Part shown: positions 17,673 to 28,234 of the stretch, piece by piece
Layout of the letters: every line of letters begins with the position of its first letter
Numbering within the stretch: the stretch's first letter is position 1
NCBI GenBank assembly: GCA_008017315.1
Contig: SSHE01000057.1
Coordinates: 1-52,519 of the forward strand
DNA from: Acinetobacter sp.
GTDB taxonomy: Bacteria; Pseudomonadota; Gammaproteobacteria; Pseudomonadales; Moraxellaceae
Reading direction: 5' to 3'
Length of the DNA stretch: 52,519 nt
The notes under the pieces: model-generated
What the model saw: the letters and a program-made list of their open reading frames with translations, nothing else
What the model was told of the DNA's origin: nothing
Databases searched by the model: none
Program-made: the position numbers and the translations under genes

Positions 17673-20051
17673 ATGAAAATTAGTGAAAATTGGTTGCGTA
17701 CTTGGGTTAATCCAAACGTTGATAGTGATACTTTAGCTGAACAATTGACCATGTTAGGCTTGGAAATTGATGAGAGTTCGCCAGTAGCACAAGCCTTTAC
17801 AGGCGTGGTGATTGGTGAAGTCTTAACCGTAGAGCAACATCCTGATGCAGACCGTTTGCGTGTCACTACGGTGAATATTGGCGAGGCTGAACCGTTACAA
17901 ATCGTGTGTGGTGCACCGAATGTCCGTGTAGGTATGAAAGTCCCAGTTGCAACTGTTGGAGCGGTATTGCCGAATGATTTTAAAATCAAAAAGGGGAAAT
18001 TGCGTGGTGTAGAATCGCATGGAATGCTGTGTGGTGCATCAGAAATTGACTTAGAAGATAAAATAGATGGATTGTTAGAACTACCAAGCGATGCTCCCAT
18101 CGGGGCTAATATCCGTGACTATCTGCAACTTGATGACCGAGTGATTGATATTAGTATTACGCCAAACCGTGGTGATTGCTTTAGTATTCGAGGCATTGCT
18201 CGTGAAGTAGCCGTCATCAATCAACTGAATTATCAAGCCCCCAATATCCAAGCCGTTGCTGCAACCATTTTGGATGAAAAACCTGTATTTGTCGAAACAC
18301 CAGCCGCACCACGTTATCTCGGTCGAGTGATTAAAAACGTCAATACCCAAGCCATTACGCCAGAGTGGATGCAGCAGGCTTTAACACGTTCTGGGATTCG
18401 TAGTCATAGTATTTTGGTGGACATTACCAACTATGTATTGATGGAAGTGGGACAGCCTTTACATGCCTTTGATTTGGATAAAATTGCAGGTTCGGTGATT
18501 GTGCGTCAAGCCAAACAAGGTGAAAAACTGGTTTTACTTAATGAGCAGGAAGTTGAATTACAAGATGATGTCACAGTGATTGCCGATGATGAAAAAGTCT
18601 TGGCAATTGGCGGTATCATGGGTGGATTATCTTCAAGCGTCACCGATGAAACCAAAGACATTTTCGTAGAAAGTGCTTTTTTTGCACCATTAGCAATAGC
18701 AGGACGTGCAAGACGTTTTGGCTTACATACCGATGCTTCACAACGTTATGAACGTGGGGTTGATTTTGAATTACCTGAACTTGCCATGAATCGGGCATGT
18801 CAGTTGATTCAGGAATTGGCAGGAGGCGAATTTGGTTTAATTGCTAAACATGAACAAGGCGACATTTTACCAACACGTCAAGCGATTGCTTTAACTCAGG
18901 CTCAAGTGGATAAATTGCTGGGCTTTAGTATTGATGCCGCATTTATTGAAGATGTTTTCATTCGTTTGGAATGTCAAGTCGAGAAAGATGCAGCAGGCTG
19001 GCAGGTGACACCACCATCACATCGTTATGATTTGGCAATTTATCAGGATTTAATTGAAGAAATCGCTCGTATTTATGGTTATGACAATATTCCAATTACT
19101 GCACCAAGTATCGACATTACTTTAACCTCATATCAAGACCAAACCGAGATTGGACAATTACGTCAGACTTTGGTGAGTTTGGGTTATCAGGAAGCGATTA
19201 GCTTTAGTTTTGTGGATGAAAAACTGGAAAAACTGTTAAATCCTCAAATTCAACCTTTAGCATTAGCCAATCCTATTTCCAATGATTTGGCGGTGATGCG
19301 TAGCACATTATTGTCTAGCTTGATTCCTTGTGTACAGTACAATCTCAACCGCCAGCAAGATAGAGTACGTTTTTTTGAACTGGGTTTGCGTTTTGACTAT
19401 CAGAATGCAAGCAATATCAAAGATTTAAAACAAATCCCAACCTTAGCCATGATTGCAGTAGGTTCACGTACAGCAGAACAATGGCATGTCAAAACCGAAG
19501 CGATGGATTTCTTTGACTTAAAAGGTGAAGTTGAAGCTATTTTGGATGTTGCCCATGTCAAAGTCGAGTATGTGCGTTCCGAGCGTGCATGGTTACATCC
19601 AGGGCAGTCGGCGGAGATTTTGTTCAATGGGCAAAGTATTGGTTATTTAGGGCGTTTGCATCCATCTTTGGAAGATGCTTTGGATTTAACTAAAACGTGG
19701 GTGGTAGAGCTGAACCAAAGTGCAGTTTTGCAACCTTATGTGTATAATTTTACAGAAATATCACGTTTTCCATCGGTTAGACGTGATATTGCGGTATTAA
19801 TTAATGATAGTATTGCGTTAAGTGGTATTGAATCAACGATTCAACAAGCAGCAGGTGAGTTTTTAGCTGCAAGTTGGTTATTTGATGTATATACTGGACA
19901 AGGTGTAGAAATAGGACATCGTTCTTTAGCATTTGCCTTGCAATTTCAACATCCTACACGTACACTCGAAGATGCTGAAATCAAGCAAGCAATGGATAGC
20001 GTAATTGCAAGCCTAGAAACAACTTATAATGCAAAATTGAGGGCATCATGA
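17673..20051 (+). CDS. pheT: Phenylalanyl-tRNA synthetase beta subunit
   Basis: A 792-residue subunit with the complete domain series. The N-terminal tRNA-binding domain (about 40-150, [21 protein letters not shown]) is followed by the B3/B4 editing module, B5 (about 400-470), the inactive catalytic-like core and a C-terminal FDX-ACB anticodon-binding domain ([13 protein letters not shown]). Length matches the family. The ATG at 17673 has AGGAATAG upstream. Its stop overlaps the ihfA start by 4 nt (ATGA), giving translational coupling. A mobile palindrome separates it from pheS, so transcript structure upstream of its ribosome site is unusual. Confidence 0.96.
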   Translation: MKISENWLRTWVNPNVDSDTLAEQLTMLGLEIDESSPVAQAFTGVVIGEVLTVEQHPDADRLRVTTVNIGEAEPLQIVCGAPNVRVGMKVPVATVGAVLPNDFKIKKGKLRGVESHGMLCGASEIDLEDKIDGLLELPSDAPIGANIRDYLQLDDRVIDISITPNRGDCFSIRGIAREVAVINQLNYQAPNIQAVAATILDEKPVFVETPAAPRYLGRVIKNVNTQAITPEWMQQALTRSGIRSHSILVDITNYVLMEVGQPLHAFDLDKIAGSVIVRQAKQGEKLVLLNEQEVELQDDVTVIADDEKVLAIGGIMGGLSSSVTDETKDIFVESAFFAPLAIAGRARRFGLHTDASQRYERGVDFELPELAMNRACQLIQELAGGEFGLIAKHEQGDILPTRQAIALTQAQVDKLLGFSIDAAFIEDVFIRLECQVEKDAAGWQVTPPSHRYDLAIYQDLIEEIARIYGYDNIPITAPSIDITLTSYQDQTEIGQLRQTLVSLGYQEAISFSFVDEKLEKLLNPQIQPLALANPISNDLAVMRSTLLSSLIPCVQYNLNRQQDRVRFFELGLRFDYQNASNIKDLKQIPTLAMIAVGSRTAEQWHVKTEAMDFFDLKGEVEAILDVAHVKVEYVRSERAWLHPGQSAEILFNGQSIGYLGRLHPSLEDALDLTKTWVVELNQSAVLQPYVYNFTEISRFPSVRRDIAVLINDSIALSGIESTIQQAAGEFLAASWLFDVYTGQGVEIGHRSLAFALQFQHPTRTLEDAEIKQAMDSVIASLETTYNAKLRAS

Positions 20052-20341
20052 CAGCATTAACCAAAGCCGAGATGACAGACCATCTAAGCGAAAAAACCAG
20101 CTTAAATCGTAGGGAAGCAAAACAACTCGTGGAGCTTTTTTTTAATGAAATTAGCCAAGCCTTGATTGCAGGGGAACAAGTCAAGCTTTCAGGTTTTGGT
20201 AATTTTGAGCTAAGAGATAAACGCCAGCGTCCTGGTCGAAATCCAAAAACTGGTGAAGAAATTCCGATTACAGCACGTCGTGTGGTGACATTCCGTGCGG
20301 GTCAAAAGTTTAGACAGCGTGTAGAAAACGAACAGGCTTAA
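20048..20341 (+). CDS. ihfA: Integration host factor alpha subunit
   Basis: A 97-residue HU/IHF-family DNA-bending protein. It shows [20 protein letters not shown], the [20 protein letters not shown] beta-arm with the intercalating proline, and [16 protein letters not shown]. It pairs with IhfB, which is not in the window. The pheT-ihfA coupling through the overlapping ATGA is conserved in gammaproteobacteria. A strong terminator follows within 15 nt. Confidence 0.96.
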   Translation: MTALTKAEMTDHLSEKTSLNRREAKQLVELFFNEISQALIAGEQVKLSGFGNFELRDKRQRPGRNPKTGEEIPITARRVVTFRAGQKFRQRVENEQA

Positions 20342-20352
20342 AAATGACATAA

Positions 20353-20380
20353 AAAAGAGAATCTGATGATTCTCTTTTTT
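20353..20380. terminator. Intrinsic terminator after ihfA
   Basis: AAAAGAGAATC-TGAT-GATTCTCTTTTTT, a perfect stem with T run. The A run on the other side allows it to serve the convergent lipoprotein gene too. Confidence 0.9.
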
Positions 20381-20433
20381 ATCTGACCCAATTTTTTAAG
20401 TGGGTAAGGAAGCATTATTTTTGTGGATTGGTC

Positions 20434-20652
20434 TTATTCTGCAGCAGAGGCAGCATTATTTTCGACAGCGGCAGCAGCATCCACAGCAGCCTCGGCTTGT
20501 GTTGCAGCAGCTTCTGCAGCAGCTTGTGCTTCAGTTGCAGCAGCTTGAGCATCAGCAGCATTGGTATTGGATTCTTCGGTCTTTTTTGCACAACCCAAAA
20601 AAGTCAAGGCTGTGGCAATGCTGGTGGCGATTACAATTTTTTTTAATAACAT
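20434..20652 (-). CDS. Small alanine-rich lipoprotein
   Basis: A 72-residue protein with an N-terminal export signal (KKIVIATSIATALTFLGC) and a lipobox-like FLGC, cleaved before Cys21. The mature part is very rich in Ala, Glu and Gln with a heptad-like spacing (AAATEAQAAAEAAATQAEAA), which suggests a long helix or coiled coil. It resembles Lpp-type small lipoproteins in shape but has no C-terminal Lys for peptidoglycan attachment. The plus-strand frame in the same place encodes Gln/Leu repeats and is only the reverse of the Ala repeat. RBS-like GAGAGTAAT precedes the ATG. Function unknown. Confidence 0.8.
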   Translation of the reverse strand: MLLKKIVIATSIATALTFLGCAKKTEESNTNAADAQAAATEAQAAAEAAATQAEAAVDAAAAVENNAASAAE

Positions 20653-20815
20653 GGTATTACTCTCTTTATTGCTTCAATGTTAAAAGCGAGTTGAGTGATA
20701 AAAATATCCTATATTCAACAAAATTCGCTTGTTTTGTATGCTATCACTGCATGTTATGTATTACTACCCTAAGGGTGTTTTTTGTAACAAAAAGATAAAA
20801 ATGTGATTTAAGTCA

Positions 20816-20850
20816 AAAAAAGTCCCTCAATGTACATTGAGGGACTTTTT
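20816..20850. terminator. Intrinsic terminator of rho
   Basis: Perfect palindrome AAAAAGTCCCTCAATGT/ACATTGAGGGACTTTTT directly after the rho stop codon. A Rho gene ended by an intrinsic terminator is the normal arrangement. Confidence 0.9.
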
Positions 20851-20856
20851 AGGGCA

Positions 20857-22119
20857 TTATTGTTTACGTTTCATTTGGTCGAAGAAGTCATCATTGGTTT
20901 TGGCTTCTTTCATACGATCGAGTAAGAATTCCATTGCTGCCAACTCATCCATTGGATGAAGTAGTTTGCGTAGAATCCATACTTTACGTAGTTTATCTTC
21001 ATCCATTAGACGCTCTTCACGACGTGTACCTGATTTTTTGATGTTCATAGCAGGGAAGACACGTTTTTCTGCAATACGGCGTTCCAGAATCACTTCTTGG
21101 TTGCCTGTACCTTTAAATTCTTCGTAGATGACTTCATCCATCTTACTGCCTGTTTCGATCAGGGCAGTGGAGATAATGGTGAGTGAGCCGCCTTCTTCGA
21201 TATTACGTGCTGCACCAAAGAAGCGTTTTGGACGTTCTAAGGCATGTGCATCGACACCACCCGTCAATACCTTACCAGAGGAGGGAATCACTGTGTTATA
21301 GGCACGAGCCAGACGGGTAATTGAATCGAGCAGAATCACCACATCTTTTTTATGTTCAACCAAACGCTTGGCTTTTTCAATCACCATTTCAGCGACTTGT
21401 ACATGGCGAGCAGGGGATTCATCAAATGTGGAGGCAATGACTTCACCACGCACACTGCGTTCCATTTCGGTGACTTCTTCTGGGCGTTCGTCAATCAATA
21501 GGACAATCAGGAAGACTTCTGGGTTATTACGTACAATCGACTGGGCGATATTTTGTAATAACATGGTTTTACCCGCTTTTGGCGGTGCAACGATAATCGA
21601 ACGCTGACCTTTACCAATCGGGGCAATTAAATCTACGACACGAGCGGTTAAATCTTCGGTCGTTCCATTACCCAGTTCCATGACCAATTGTTCAGTTGGA
21701 AACAGTGGCGTAAGGTTTTCAAACAGGATTTTATTACGTGAATTTTCAGGGGTGTCGTAGTTAATCTGATTCACTTTTAATAAGGCAAAATAACGTTCAC
21801 CTTCTTTGGGTGGGCGAATTGTACCTGTGATGGTATCTCCTGTACGCAGATTAAACCGACGAATTTGTGATGGGCTAACATAAATGTCATCTGGCCCAGC
21901 GAGATAAGAACCTGCGGCGGAGCGTAAAAATCCAAAACCATCGGATAGGATTTCGAGGACACCATCACCAAAAATTTCTTCACCATTCATGGCATGATGT
22001 TTTAAAATCGCAAAAATCACGTCCTGTTTGCGATTGCGGGCCATGCCTTCGAGACCCATAAATTCAGCAATTTTAATGAGTTCGCCAATCGGTTTTTTCT
22101 TGAGTTCGGTTAAATTCAT
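20857..22119 (-). CDS. rho: Transcription termination factor Rho
   Basis: A 420-residue hexameric RNA helicase. It begins with [15 protein letters not shown], the helical N-terminal domain, then the OB-fold cold-shock-like RNA-binding domain (about 50-115, [22 protein letters not shown]). The ATPase core has Walker A ([12 protein letters not shown]), Walker B ([18 protein letters not shown]), the Q-loop and the R-loop [12 protein letters not shown]. Length matches E. coli Rho (419), with no large insertion as in some other phyla. It lies downstream of trxA on the same strand, as in E. coli, with its own promoter and a leader of about 200 nt that may serve autoregulation. Confidence 0.97.
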   Translation of the reverse strand: MNLTELKKKPIGELIKIAEFMGLEGMARNRKQDVIFAILKHHAMNGEEIFGDGVLEILSDGFGFLRSAAGSYLAGPDDIYVSPSQIRRFNLRTGDTITGTIRPPKEGERYFALLKVNQINYDTPENSRNKILFENLTPLFPTEQLVMELGNGTTEDLTARVVDLIAPIGKGQRSIIVAPPKAGKTMLLQNIAQSIVRNNPEVFLIVLLIDERPEEVTEMERSVRGEVIASTFDESPARHVQVAEMVIEKAKRLVEHKKDVVILLDSITRLARAYNTVIPSSGKVLTGGVDAHALERPKRFFGAARNIEEGGSLTIISTALIETGSKMDEVIYEEFKGTGNQEVILERRIAEKRVFPAMNIKKSGTRREERLMDEDKLRKVWILRKLLHPMDELAAMEFLLDRMKEAKTNDDFFDQMKRKQ

Positions 22120-22293
22120 ATGAGGACTATCGTAGTGAAAGGCTTTTTAATGCATAAAATGTGGATGATGAAAGTTCGCACACTCAGTCTGTTTGGAGTG
22201 ATGTCTTGAGTATCTGTACCAGTAAACTTATGGATAATATAAAGGCAAAATATCGGAAGACGAGGGTTGCCGAGCGGCGATCTTATTGTAGCG

Positions 22294-22324
22294 TTAAATT
22301 CCTTGAAATCTTCATGGAATTTAA
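22294..22324 (-). other. Hairpin at the predicted 5' end of the rho mRNA
   Basis: TTAAATTCC/GGAATTTAA stem with a 13-nt loop. It lies just downstream of the predicted rho start site, so it would sit at the extreme 5' end of the transcript. The leader from here to 22120 contains no credible ORF on the minus strand. Confidence 0.5.
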
Positions 22325-22333
22325 TGTAGGCAA

Positions 22334-22362
22334 AATATACGGGATAATGGTCATTTTGTCAA
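22334..22362 (-). promoter_or_regulatory. Strong sigma-70 promoter of rho
   Basis: Read on the minus strand: TTGACA, exactly 17-nt spacer, TATATT. A near-consensus promoter about 215 nt upstream of the rho start codon and beyond the trxA terminator. Confidence 0.8.
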
Positions 22363-22372
22363 TATGAACTTG

Positions 22373-22405
22373 AAAAAATACCATTCATTGAGAATGGTAT
22401 TTTTG
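22373..22405. terminator. Intrinsic terminator of trxA
   Basis: AATACCATTC-(loop)-GAATGGTATTTTT, symmetrical A and T runs, 14 nt past the trxA stop. It separates trxA from the rho promoter. Confidence 0.85.
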
Positions 22406-22418
22406 ATGATTTCACTGT

Positions 22419-22745
22419 TTAGATATTGCTATCAATAAAATCAACCAATTTGGAACGTGGTACAGCACCTACTTGTTGTGCAACCACTTCACCATTTTTA
22501 AATAGAAGTAATGCAGGAATATTACGGATATTGTAGTTCACTGCTGTGGCTTCTGCTGTAGTGACATCAACTTTAACGATTTTGAGTTTGCCGTTATATT
22601 CATTGGCCAGCTCGGCTAGAATCGGTGCAATTGCTTTACATGGTGCACACCAGCCAGCCCAAAAATCTACAAGTACAGGTGTGTCGCTTGCTAATACATC
22701 TGCTTGGAAGTTGTCATCAGTAGTATTGATGATGTTGTCTGACAT
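22419..22745 (-). CDS. trxA: Thioredoxin with WCAPC active site
   Basis: A 108-residue thioredoxin that reduces cytoplasmic protein disulfides with electrons from thioredoxin reductase. The fold is complete: VLVDFWAGWCAPCKAIAP with Cys33 and Cys36, VDVTTAEATAVNYNIRNIPALLLFKNG with the cis-Pro, and VGAVPRSKL. The active site is WCAPC where most TrxA proteins have WCGPC; the substitution alters the dipeptide that tunes redox potential. The cis-Pro segment IPALLLF also differs slightly from IPTLLLF. It is divergent from ppx and upstream of rho. It is likely the main cytoplasmic thioredoxin by context, which is inference. Confidence 0.93.
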   Translation of the reverse strand: MSDNIINTTDDNFQADVLASDTPVLVDFWAGWCAPCKAIAPILAELANEYNGKLKIVKVDVTTAEATAVNYNIRNIPALLLFKNGEVVAQQVGAVPRSKLVDFIDSNI

Positions 22746-23024
22746 GGTTTTACTCCGTTATGGTTGAATCATGGTATCTGTGATGAAGGGAGGTCATTCT
22801 ACAGAGGTTAGATAAGTTATGTGGTTTTACTTGGGATTTTCAAGCCTTGTGGGCAGATTATGTCATGGATGCTTTCGATGTCAATTATCGTAAATCACAA
22901 TAACAGCGGAATTTGTGTGATGAAGTACATGTGGGTAGATGTGAATTTTAGTGATTTTACTAGAATCAACGCTTTAAAAAAATAGCGGAGTGCATTACTC
23001 TAGTCGTGTTTCTGATAAGGGTAT

Positions 23025-24560
23025 ATGTACAGAATGTCTGATTTTTTAATTGATGAAGAATTATTGGCTGCAATTGATATGGGGTCAAATAGTTTTCACC
23101 TTGCGATTGCCAGAGTAGATCATGGTGAGGTGAAGAAAGTGGTATCAATGTCAGAAAAGGTACAACTTGCAGCAGGATTAGATGAAAATAATTATTTAAG
23201 CGAAGCGGCACAGCAGCGTGGATTGGCATGTCTGAGTCGTTTTGTTGGACGTTTGGGGGCTGTGCCAAGTCATCGTTTAAGAATCGTGGCAACCAATGCC
23301 TTGCGTCAAGCAGAAAATGGCGATGAATTTATCCAAAAAGCGGCCGAAATCTTACCTAAACCGATTGAAATTATTGCAGGGCGTGAGGAAGCTCGTCTGA
23401 TTTATCTCGGTGTGTCGCATACCATGGTCAATGGTGAACGTCGCTTGGTGATTGATATTGGTGGTGGTTCGACTGAGTTTATTATCGGCGAAAAGTTTGA
23501 GCCGATTCATACCGAATCTTTACAAATGGGATGCGTAGCTTATACCAAAGCATTTTTCCCGATGGGTGATATTAGCAGCAAAGCTTTTGATAAAGCAGTC
23601 GTTGCAGCACGTAAAGAATTGGCAGCGATCGCAAGCACGTATAAAGTAGCAGGATGGGATGCGGTTGTTGGTTCAAGTGGTACGATTAAGGCCTGCCGCC
23701 AAATATTGGTGAATATGGGCTTAAGTGATGAGCAGCAAAATTTGACTGCGTACGGGTTGCAAAAATTAAAAGAACGATTACTTAAATTTCAGCATGTCAG
23801 TGAAATTGATTTTGAAGGTTTAAAAGATGACCGTCGGGCGGTATTGCCAGCAGGGTTGGCGATTTTGTATGCGATTTTTGATGTCTTAAAAATCGAAACG
23901 CTAAGCTATTCTGATGGTGCTTTGCGTGAGGGTGTCATGTATGATTTGCTTGGACGTTTCCGTCATGAAGATATTCGTGATCGTAGTGTACAGGCGATGA
24001 TGGGGCGTTATGGTGCAGATCCAAAGCAGGCAGAGCGTGTGGTATTGACGGTACAGCAACTGTTTGAACAGGTTGCTGAACAGTTGCATTTGACTGCTGA
24101 AGATGCGGATTTATTGCGTCGGGCGGCATATTTGCATGAAATTGGTTTGGCGATTAGTCATGGTGGTTATCATCGTCATGGGGCGTATCTGTTACAGCAT
24201 TCTGATGTACCAGGTTTTTCCCAAATTGATCAGAATCATTTGGCTCACTTGGTTGGACATCATCGCCGTAAATTACGTCAGGATGCACTGCTGGATGTCC
24301 AAAAGGTTGGTGCTAAGAAGCTCATTTATTTATGTTTGTTGTTGCGTTTAGCAGTGTTGTTAAATAACAGTCGTAGTGATACGGCACTGCCTACTTTTGC
24401 ATTGCAAGTCAAAAATGAGCAAAGTTGGCAACTGACTATTTTTGATGATGTGAAACAGTATCCCTTGTTAATTGCTGATTTGCATGATGAGCAGATACAA
24501 TTTAAACATTGGCAGATTGATTTGCAAATTCAGTCTAGTCAGTTTGTGGATGAGTCATAG
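23025..24560 (+). CDS. ppx: Exopolyphosphatase (Ppx/GppA family)
   Basis: A 511-residue enzyme that removes terminal phosphate from polyphosphate, and perhaps hydrolyses pppGpp. It has the ASKHA phosphate-binding motifs [14 protein letters not shown] and [14 protein letters not shown], the segment VGSSGTIKA, and a C-terminal HD-like helical domain ([21 protein letters not shown]). The total length matches E. coli Ppx (513). The ATG at 23025 has AAGGG 4-5 nt upstream; ATG 23034 is possible. It runs away from trxA; the 279-bp gap between them holds no other gene. Only 7 nt separate its stop from the accA start, so read-through is probable. Confidence 0.93.
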   Translation: MYRMSDFLIDEELLAAIDMGSNSFHLAIARVDHGEVKKVVSMSEKVQLAAGLDENNYLSEAAQQRGLACLSRFVGRLGAVPSHRLRIVATNALRQAENGDEFIQKAAEILPKPIEIIAGREEARLIYLGVSHTMVNGERRLVIDIGGGSTEFIIGEKFEPIHTESLQMGCVAYTKAFFPMGDISSKAFDKAVVAARKELAAIASTYKVAGWDAVVGSSGTIKACRQILVNMGLSDEQQNLTAYGLQKLKERLLKFQHVSEIDFEGLKDDRRAVLPAGLAILYAIFDVLKIETLSYSDGALREGVMYDLLGRFRHEDIRDRSVQAMMGRYGADPKQAERVVLTVQQLFEQVAEQLHLTAEDADLLRRAAYLHEIGLAISHGGYHRHGAYLLQHSDVPGFSQIDQNHLAHLVGHHRRKLRQDALLDVQKVGAKKLIYLCLLLRLAVLLNNSRSDTALPTFALQVKNEQSWQLTIFDDVKQYPLLIADLHDEQIQFKHWQIDLQIQSSQFVDES

Positions 24561-24567
24561 GTCAAAT

Positions 24568-25389
24568 ATGAATACCAAAACAAAACATTCTAAGGCATGG
24601 CAAACGGTGCAGATTGCTCGCCATCCAGAACGTCCACAATTTTTGGATTATGTAACGGGCATATTTAGCGAATTTGATGCCTTGCATGGTGATCGCTTAT
24701 TTGGTGATGATGGTGCATTAATCGGTGGTTTGGCACGTTTTGCTGGACGACCTGTGATGTTGATTGGGCAGCATAAAGGACGAAGTACCCGAGAGCGTCT
24801 GTATCATAATTTTGGCATGTGTAGTCCAGAAGGTTATCGTAAATCGCAGCGTCTATTTGAGATGGCAGAGCGTTTTAATTTACCTGTTTTGACCTTCATT
24901 GATACCATGGGGGCTTATCCTGGGGTTGGTGCAGAAGAGCGTGGACAAGCCGAGGCGATTGCCAAAAATTTAGCCCAATTATCGAGTCTAAAAGTTCCTG
25001 TCATTGCAACGGTGATTGGTGAAGGTGGTTCAGGTGGTGCATTGGCGATTGGGGTGGCAGATCGGGTGATTATGCTTTCACACAGTATTTATTCTGTGAT
25101 TTCACCTGAAGGCTGTGCCTCGATTCTTTGGAAAACTGCTGAAAAAGCCGAACAAGCCAGTGAGGCATTGGCATTGACCGCAGAGAGATTGCAACAACTG
25201 GGTATTGTTGAATCGGTAGTGGATGAGGGTGAAGGTGCACATTTGCAGCCTACCCAAGTGATGCAGGTATTACAACGGGTACTTGAACGTACGTTGGATG
25301 AATTGCTGGAAATGGATGCGGAAACCCGATGCGAAGCACGTTATCAGCGTTTAATGAAGTTTGGCAGTGCCAATTTAAGCAACGCTTAA
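24568..25389 (+). CDS. accA: Acetyl-CoA carboxylase carboxyltransferase alpha subunit (short form)
   Basis: A 273-residue carboxyltransferase alpha subunit that, with AccD, transfers carboxyl from biotin to acetyl-CoA. The crotonase-like core is intact: [73 protein letters not shown] and [16 protein letters not shown]. Compared with the 319-residue E. coli protein it lacks about 45 residues at the N-terminus, the helical arm before this core. The start [12 protein letters not shown] is genuine, since upstream sequence is the ppx coding end. The short form is, from memory, normal in Acinetobacter. tilS overlaps its 3' end by 61 nt. Confidence 0.94.
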   Translation: MNTKTKHSKAWQTVQIARHPERPQFLDYVTGIFSEFDALHGDRLFGDDGALIGGLARFAGRPVMLIGQHKGRSTRERLYHNFGMCSPEGYRKSQRLFEMAERFNLPVLTFIDTMGAYPGVGAEERGQAEAIAKNLAQLSSLKVPVIATVIGEGGSGGALAIGVADRVIMLSHSIYSVISPEGCASILWKTAEKAEQASEALALTAERLQQLGIVESVVDEGEGAHLQPTQVMQVLQRVLERTLDELLEMDAETRCEARYQRLMKFGSANLSNA

Positions 25390-26675
25390 TTCAGCAGCTT
25401 AATCAGTTTCAGCCACACGCCAAGATTGTTTTGGGATGTAGTGGCGGTATGGATTCCATGTTGCTTTTGCACTTACTTGCCGAGTTGATTCCAGAACGTC
25501 TATCTGTGATCTCAATTGACCATCAATTACAACGGGTGAGTGCAGCGTGGTCGCAATTTGTACATCAATGTTGCGAGCAATATTCTATCTCTTGTGTTGT
25601 GGTCAAAGTGGATGTGCAGGCTGGCAATGTCGAAGCACAGGCGAGGGCAGCACGTTATCAGGCATTTTCGCAATATTTGCAACCTTGGGATGTATTGGTA
25701 CTTGCCCATCATCAGCAGGATCAGGCGGAAACTGTGATGTTACGGTTATTGCAGGGCAGTGGTGTGCGTGGTTTGGCTGCCATGTGTGAAGTGGAAAATA
25801 GGTCGTATTATACGCTTTGGCGACCCTTATTATCCTTGTCCAAACAGCATATTCAGCTTTGGGTTCAGCAGCTGAATATTTGCTATGTTGATGATCCTAT
25901 GAATCATGATATGGCGTACGATAGAGTATGGTGTCGTGATACATTATGGGCGGTATTACAGCAACGTTTTCCGAAAATGCAGGACAGTATTGCCCGTTGT
26001 GCCATGTTGATGCAGGATGCTGATGATATTTTGCAAGATGTATTGCAACAGGATTTTATCTTTTGCATGGATGCACAACAGCGTATTGAACTGGACAAAT
26101 TAGCACAATTATCCAATGCCAGACAGCGACAAGTGTTATCGGCATGGATGCAGGCAGCACAGCCATATCGTCCACCGTTGGCAATGGTGCAACGCTTGCA
26201 GCAGGAAGTCATCGCTGCACGTGAGGATGCACAAAGTATATTGCATTATGCGGATTATTATTTTGTACGTTTTGCCAATCAATTGTATCGTTATAGCGAA
26301 CAAGACTGGTTAAATTTTCAAACTATCCCACAAATGCAGCAGATCCGCTTTCGCTTGGGGCAGCACGCACAGACTGCTTTGGGGCAAGTATTGATTCAGC
26401 GTACACAAGATATGGGATTGGACGCAGCATTATTGGCACAACCTTTAAGTTTATTCCCTCGTCAGGGGGGTGAAAAAATCCAGTTTTATGCTCGTGCAGG
26501 GCATCGGGTACTGAAAAAAGAGTTACAAACTGCAAAAATAGCACCATGGATGCGTCATCAAATTCAAATATTGATGTACCATAATGTCGTGCTTGGTGTG
26601 TTTACACCGCAAGGTTTTTGGTTGGCAGCTAGTCCTTATTGTCAGGCTCAAGGTTGGCTGCCATATTTACAATGA
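25329..26675 (+). CDS. tilS: tRNA(Ile)-lysidine synthetase
   Basis: A 448-residue N-type ATP pyrophosphatase that converts C34 of tRNA-Ile2(CAU) to lysidine, changing it from Met to Ile identity. The PP-loop is at about 38-43 (GCSGGMDS), followed by SIDHQLQR, the [12 protein letters not shown] and [18 protein letters not shown] segments, and a long C-terminal substrate-binding part ending in [15 protein letters not shown]. It starts inside accA (overlap 61 nt), a tight coupling that agrees with the accA-tilS association in other gammaproteobacteria. Its likely substrate is the tRNA at 14128. The start codon is somewhat uncertain because no ribosome site is conspicuous. Confidence 0.93.
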   Translation: MRSTLSAFNEVWQCQFKQRLIQQLNQFQPHAKIVLGCSGGMDSMLLLHLLAELIPERLSVISIDHQLQRVSAAWSQFVHQCCEQYSISCVVVKVDVQAGNVEAQARAARYQAFSQYLQPWDVLVLAHHQQDQAETVMLRLLQGSGVRGLAAMCEVENRSYYTLWRPLLSLSKQHIQLWVQQLNICYVDDPMNHDMAYDRVWCRDTLWAVLQQRFPKMQDSIARCAMLMQDADDILQDVLQQDFIFCMDAQQRIELDKLAQLSNARQRQVLSAWMQAAQPYRPPLAMVQRLQQEVIAAREDAQSILHYADYYFVRFANQLYRYSEQDWLNFQTIPQMQQIRFRLGQHAQTALGQVLIQRTQDMGLDAALLAQPLSLFPRQGGEKIQFYARAGHRVLKKELQTAKIAPWMRHQIQILMYHNVVLGVFTPQGFWLAASPYCQAQGWLPYLQ

Positions 26676-26700
26676 TATGAATACGGATTGATCGAATATT

Positions 26701-27540
26701 ATGGCGAATACTTTAGATTGCAATATTGCGTTTATTGGCGGTGGCAATATGGCACAGGCACTGATTGGCGGTCTGATTGCACGAGGTTTACCAAGCACAC
26801 GTATCACAGTATCTGACCCTGTCCCACAGATTCAGGATATTTTGCGTCAGCAGGATATTCAGGTGTGTGATGATAATGTCATGGCCATTGCACAAGCCGA
26901 TGTGATTGTTTTGGCAGTCAAACCACAGGTTTTGGCACAAGTATTACAACCACTGGCAGATAAAATCAGCAATCAATTGGTGATTTCGATTATTGCGGGT
27001 GCACCAATAGCATTAATATCAAATGTATTGAATGGTTATCAGCGTATCGTGCGTGTCATGCCCAATACACCTGCTTTGGTACAATGTGGTGCATCAGGTC
27101 TATATGCCAGTGAGCATGTGGGGCAGCTAGATCGTGAACGAGCTACACAGATTTTATCGGCAACAGGATTAGCAATCTGGGTGAATCAGGAAAAACAAAT
27201 TGATGCAGTCACGGCTTTGTCTGGTTCAGGGCCTGCTTATTTTTTCTATTTAATGGAAGCCATGATTCAAGCTGGAAAAAATCTTGGTTTGGATGAAAAA
27301 ACCGCATCAGCTTTAACGCTGCAAACTGCACTCGGTGCTGCACAAATGGCGATTACCAGTGAAAATACGCCAGCACAATTGCGTCGCAATGTGACTTCCC
27401 CTAATGGTACCACACAGGCAGCCATTGAAAGTCTTGAGCAATTTCAGGTGTCACAGCATATTCAAACGGCTTTGGCAGCCGCAGAAAAACGTAGTGAAGC
27501 ACTGGCACATGAACTTGCAGCACAGATTGAAACCGCTTAA
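26701..27540 (+). CDS. proC: Pyrroline-5-carboxylate reductase
   Basis: A 279-residue enzyme for the last step of proline synthesis. It has the Rossmann motif IAFIGGGNMAQALIGGL, the middle strand VIVLAVKPQVLAQVL, and the C-terminal ProC signature around ALSGSGPAYFFYLMEAM and RNVTSPNGTTQAAI. Length matches the family. It is followed after 20 nt by the yggT-like gene, the same proC-yggT order as in E. coli. The usual upstream yggS is missing and tilS takes its place, 25 nt away. Confidence 0.95.
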   Translation: MANTLDCNIAFIGGGNMAQALIGGLIARGLPSTRITVSDPVPQIQDILRQQDIQVCDDNVMAIAQADVIVLAVKPQVLAQVLQPLADKISNQLVISIIAGAPIALISNVLNGYQRIVRVMPNTPALVQCGASGLYASEHVGQLDRERATQILSATGLAIWVNQEKQIDAVTALSGSGPAYFFYLMEAMIQAGKNLGLDEKTASALTLQTALGAAQMAITSENTPAQLRRNVTSPNGTTQAAIESLEQFQVSQHIQTALAAAEKRSEALAHELAAQIETA

Positions 27541-27560
27541 AGTCATTAGCATATAGAAAA

Positions 27561-28166
27561 GTGAGTAATACTTTGGTCATTATTTTTCATGTCGTTATTA
27601 ATGTTGCAATTTTATTGGTATTTTTACGTTTTTTGATGCAACTTGCAGCCATTAATATGTTTAATCCAGTGGTTGCATCTACCATCAAAGCAACCAAAGT
27701 GATTGATATTCTGAATCGTACTTTACCCGTGATTGCCAAAGGGCGAGTGAATCTTGCTGCTCTGATTCTACTGATTATTCTGTATTTGTTAAAGGTATGG
27801 GGCTTGAGTCATTTGCAGGTTGGTTTAGATATCTTTGATGTACATTATAAAAATCTAGCGGCCAGTGTAGATGGGTTGTTGTTGGGGACGTTGATGGCAA
27901 TCACCGATGGGGTAGTGACATTTTGTCGATATTTGATTTTTGCGGCGATTATTATGAGTTGGGTGGTGATGTTTACGCAAAGTCGAGGACCTTATACTGA
28001 AGCCATTCAGGATTTGGCTGAACCATTATTTGCCCCCTTTAGACGAATTGTACCGAATATGGGGATGATGGATTTATCGCCGTTGTTTGCAATTCTCACT
28101 TTATTAATTATTGATATTGTCATGACAGAAGCGATTGCTCCTGTGGTCTTGAGTGGGTTGCGTTAG
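27561..28166 (+). CDS. yggT: YggT family membrane protein
   Basis: A 201-residue integral membrane protein starting at GTG. It contains two similar halves, as usual for the family, each with hydrophobic helices and a conserved region (FNPVVASTIKATKVIDILNR in the first, TEAIQDLAEPLFAPFRRIVP in the second). It is of uncertain function; YggT-type proteins have been linked with osmotic stress and, in Gram-positives, with cell division. It follows proC by 20 nt and is closed by a strong terminator shared with convergent polA. Confidence 0.9.
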   Translation: MSNTLVIIFHVVINVAILLVFLRFLMQLAAINMFNPVVASTIKATKVIDILNRTLPVIAKGRVNLAALILLIILYLLKVWGLSHLQVGLDIFDVHYKNLAASVDGLLLGTLMAITDGVVTFCRYLIFAAIIMSWVVMFTQSRGPYTEAIQDLAEPLFAPFRRIVPNMGMMDLSPLFAILTLLIIDIVMTEAIAPVVLSGLR

Positions 28167-28179
28167 TCTGTATCATTAT

Positions 28180-28217
28180 AAAAAACCTGTTATGCTATGC
28201 AATAACAGGTTTTTTTA
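28180..28217. terminator. Bidirectional terminator between yggT and polA
   Basis: AAAAAACCTGTTAT and AATAACAGGTTTTTT form a stem of about 13 bp around a GCTATGC-type loop, with A and T runs on both sides. Confidence 0.9.
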
Positions 28218-28234
28218 CGTTTAAATGTAATGGG

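Noticed and set aside
17561..18100. Minus-strand frame of 179 residues with PLFQRGG-like end
   Set aside because: The start lies within pheT, and the end reads through the palindromic repeat, whose arms always give such GG-rich phrases when translated.
20400..20798. Plus-strand frames rich in Gln and Leu
   Set aside because: They are the reverse reading of the Ala-rich repeat in the lipoprotein gene on the minus strand, which has a signal peptide and ribosome site.
22161..22367. Plus-strand frame of 68 residues between rho and trxA
   Set aside because: It is antisense to the rho promoter and leader, without ribosome site or family features.
24568..25389. AccA as an N-terminally truncated pseudogene
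   Set aside because: The core is intact, the start codon is well placed after the ppx stop, and the short form is, as far as I recall, standard in Acinetobacter.
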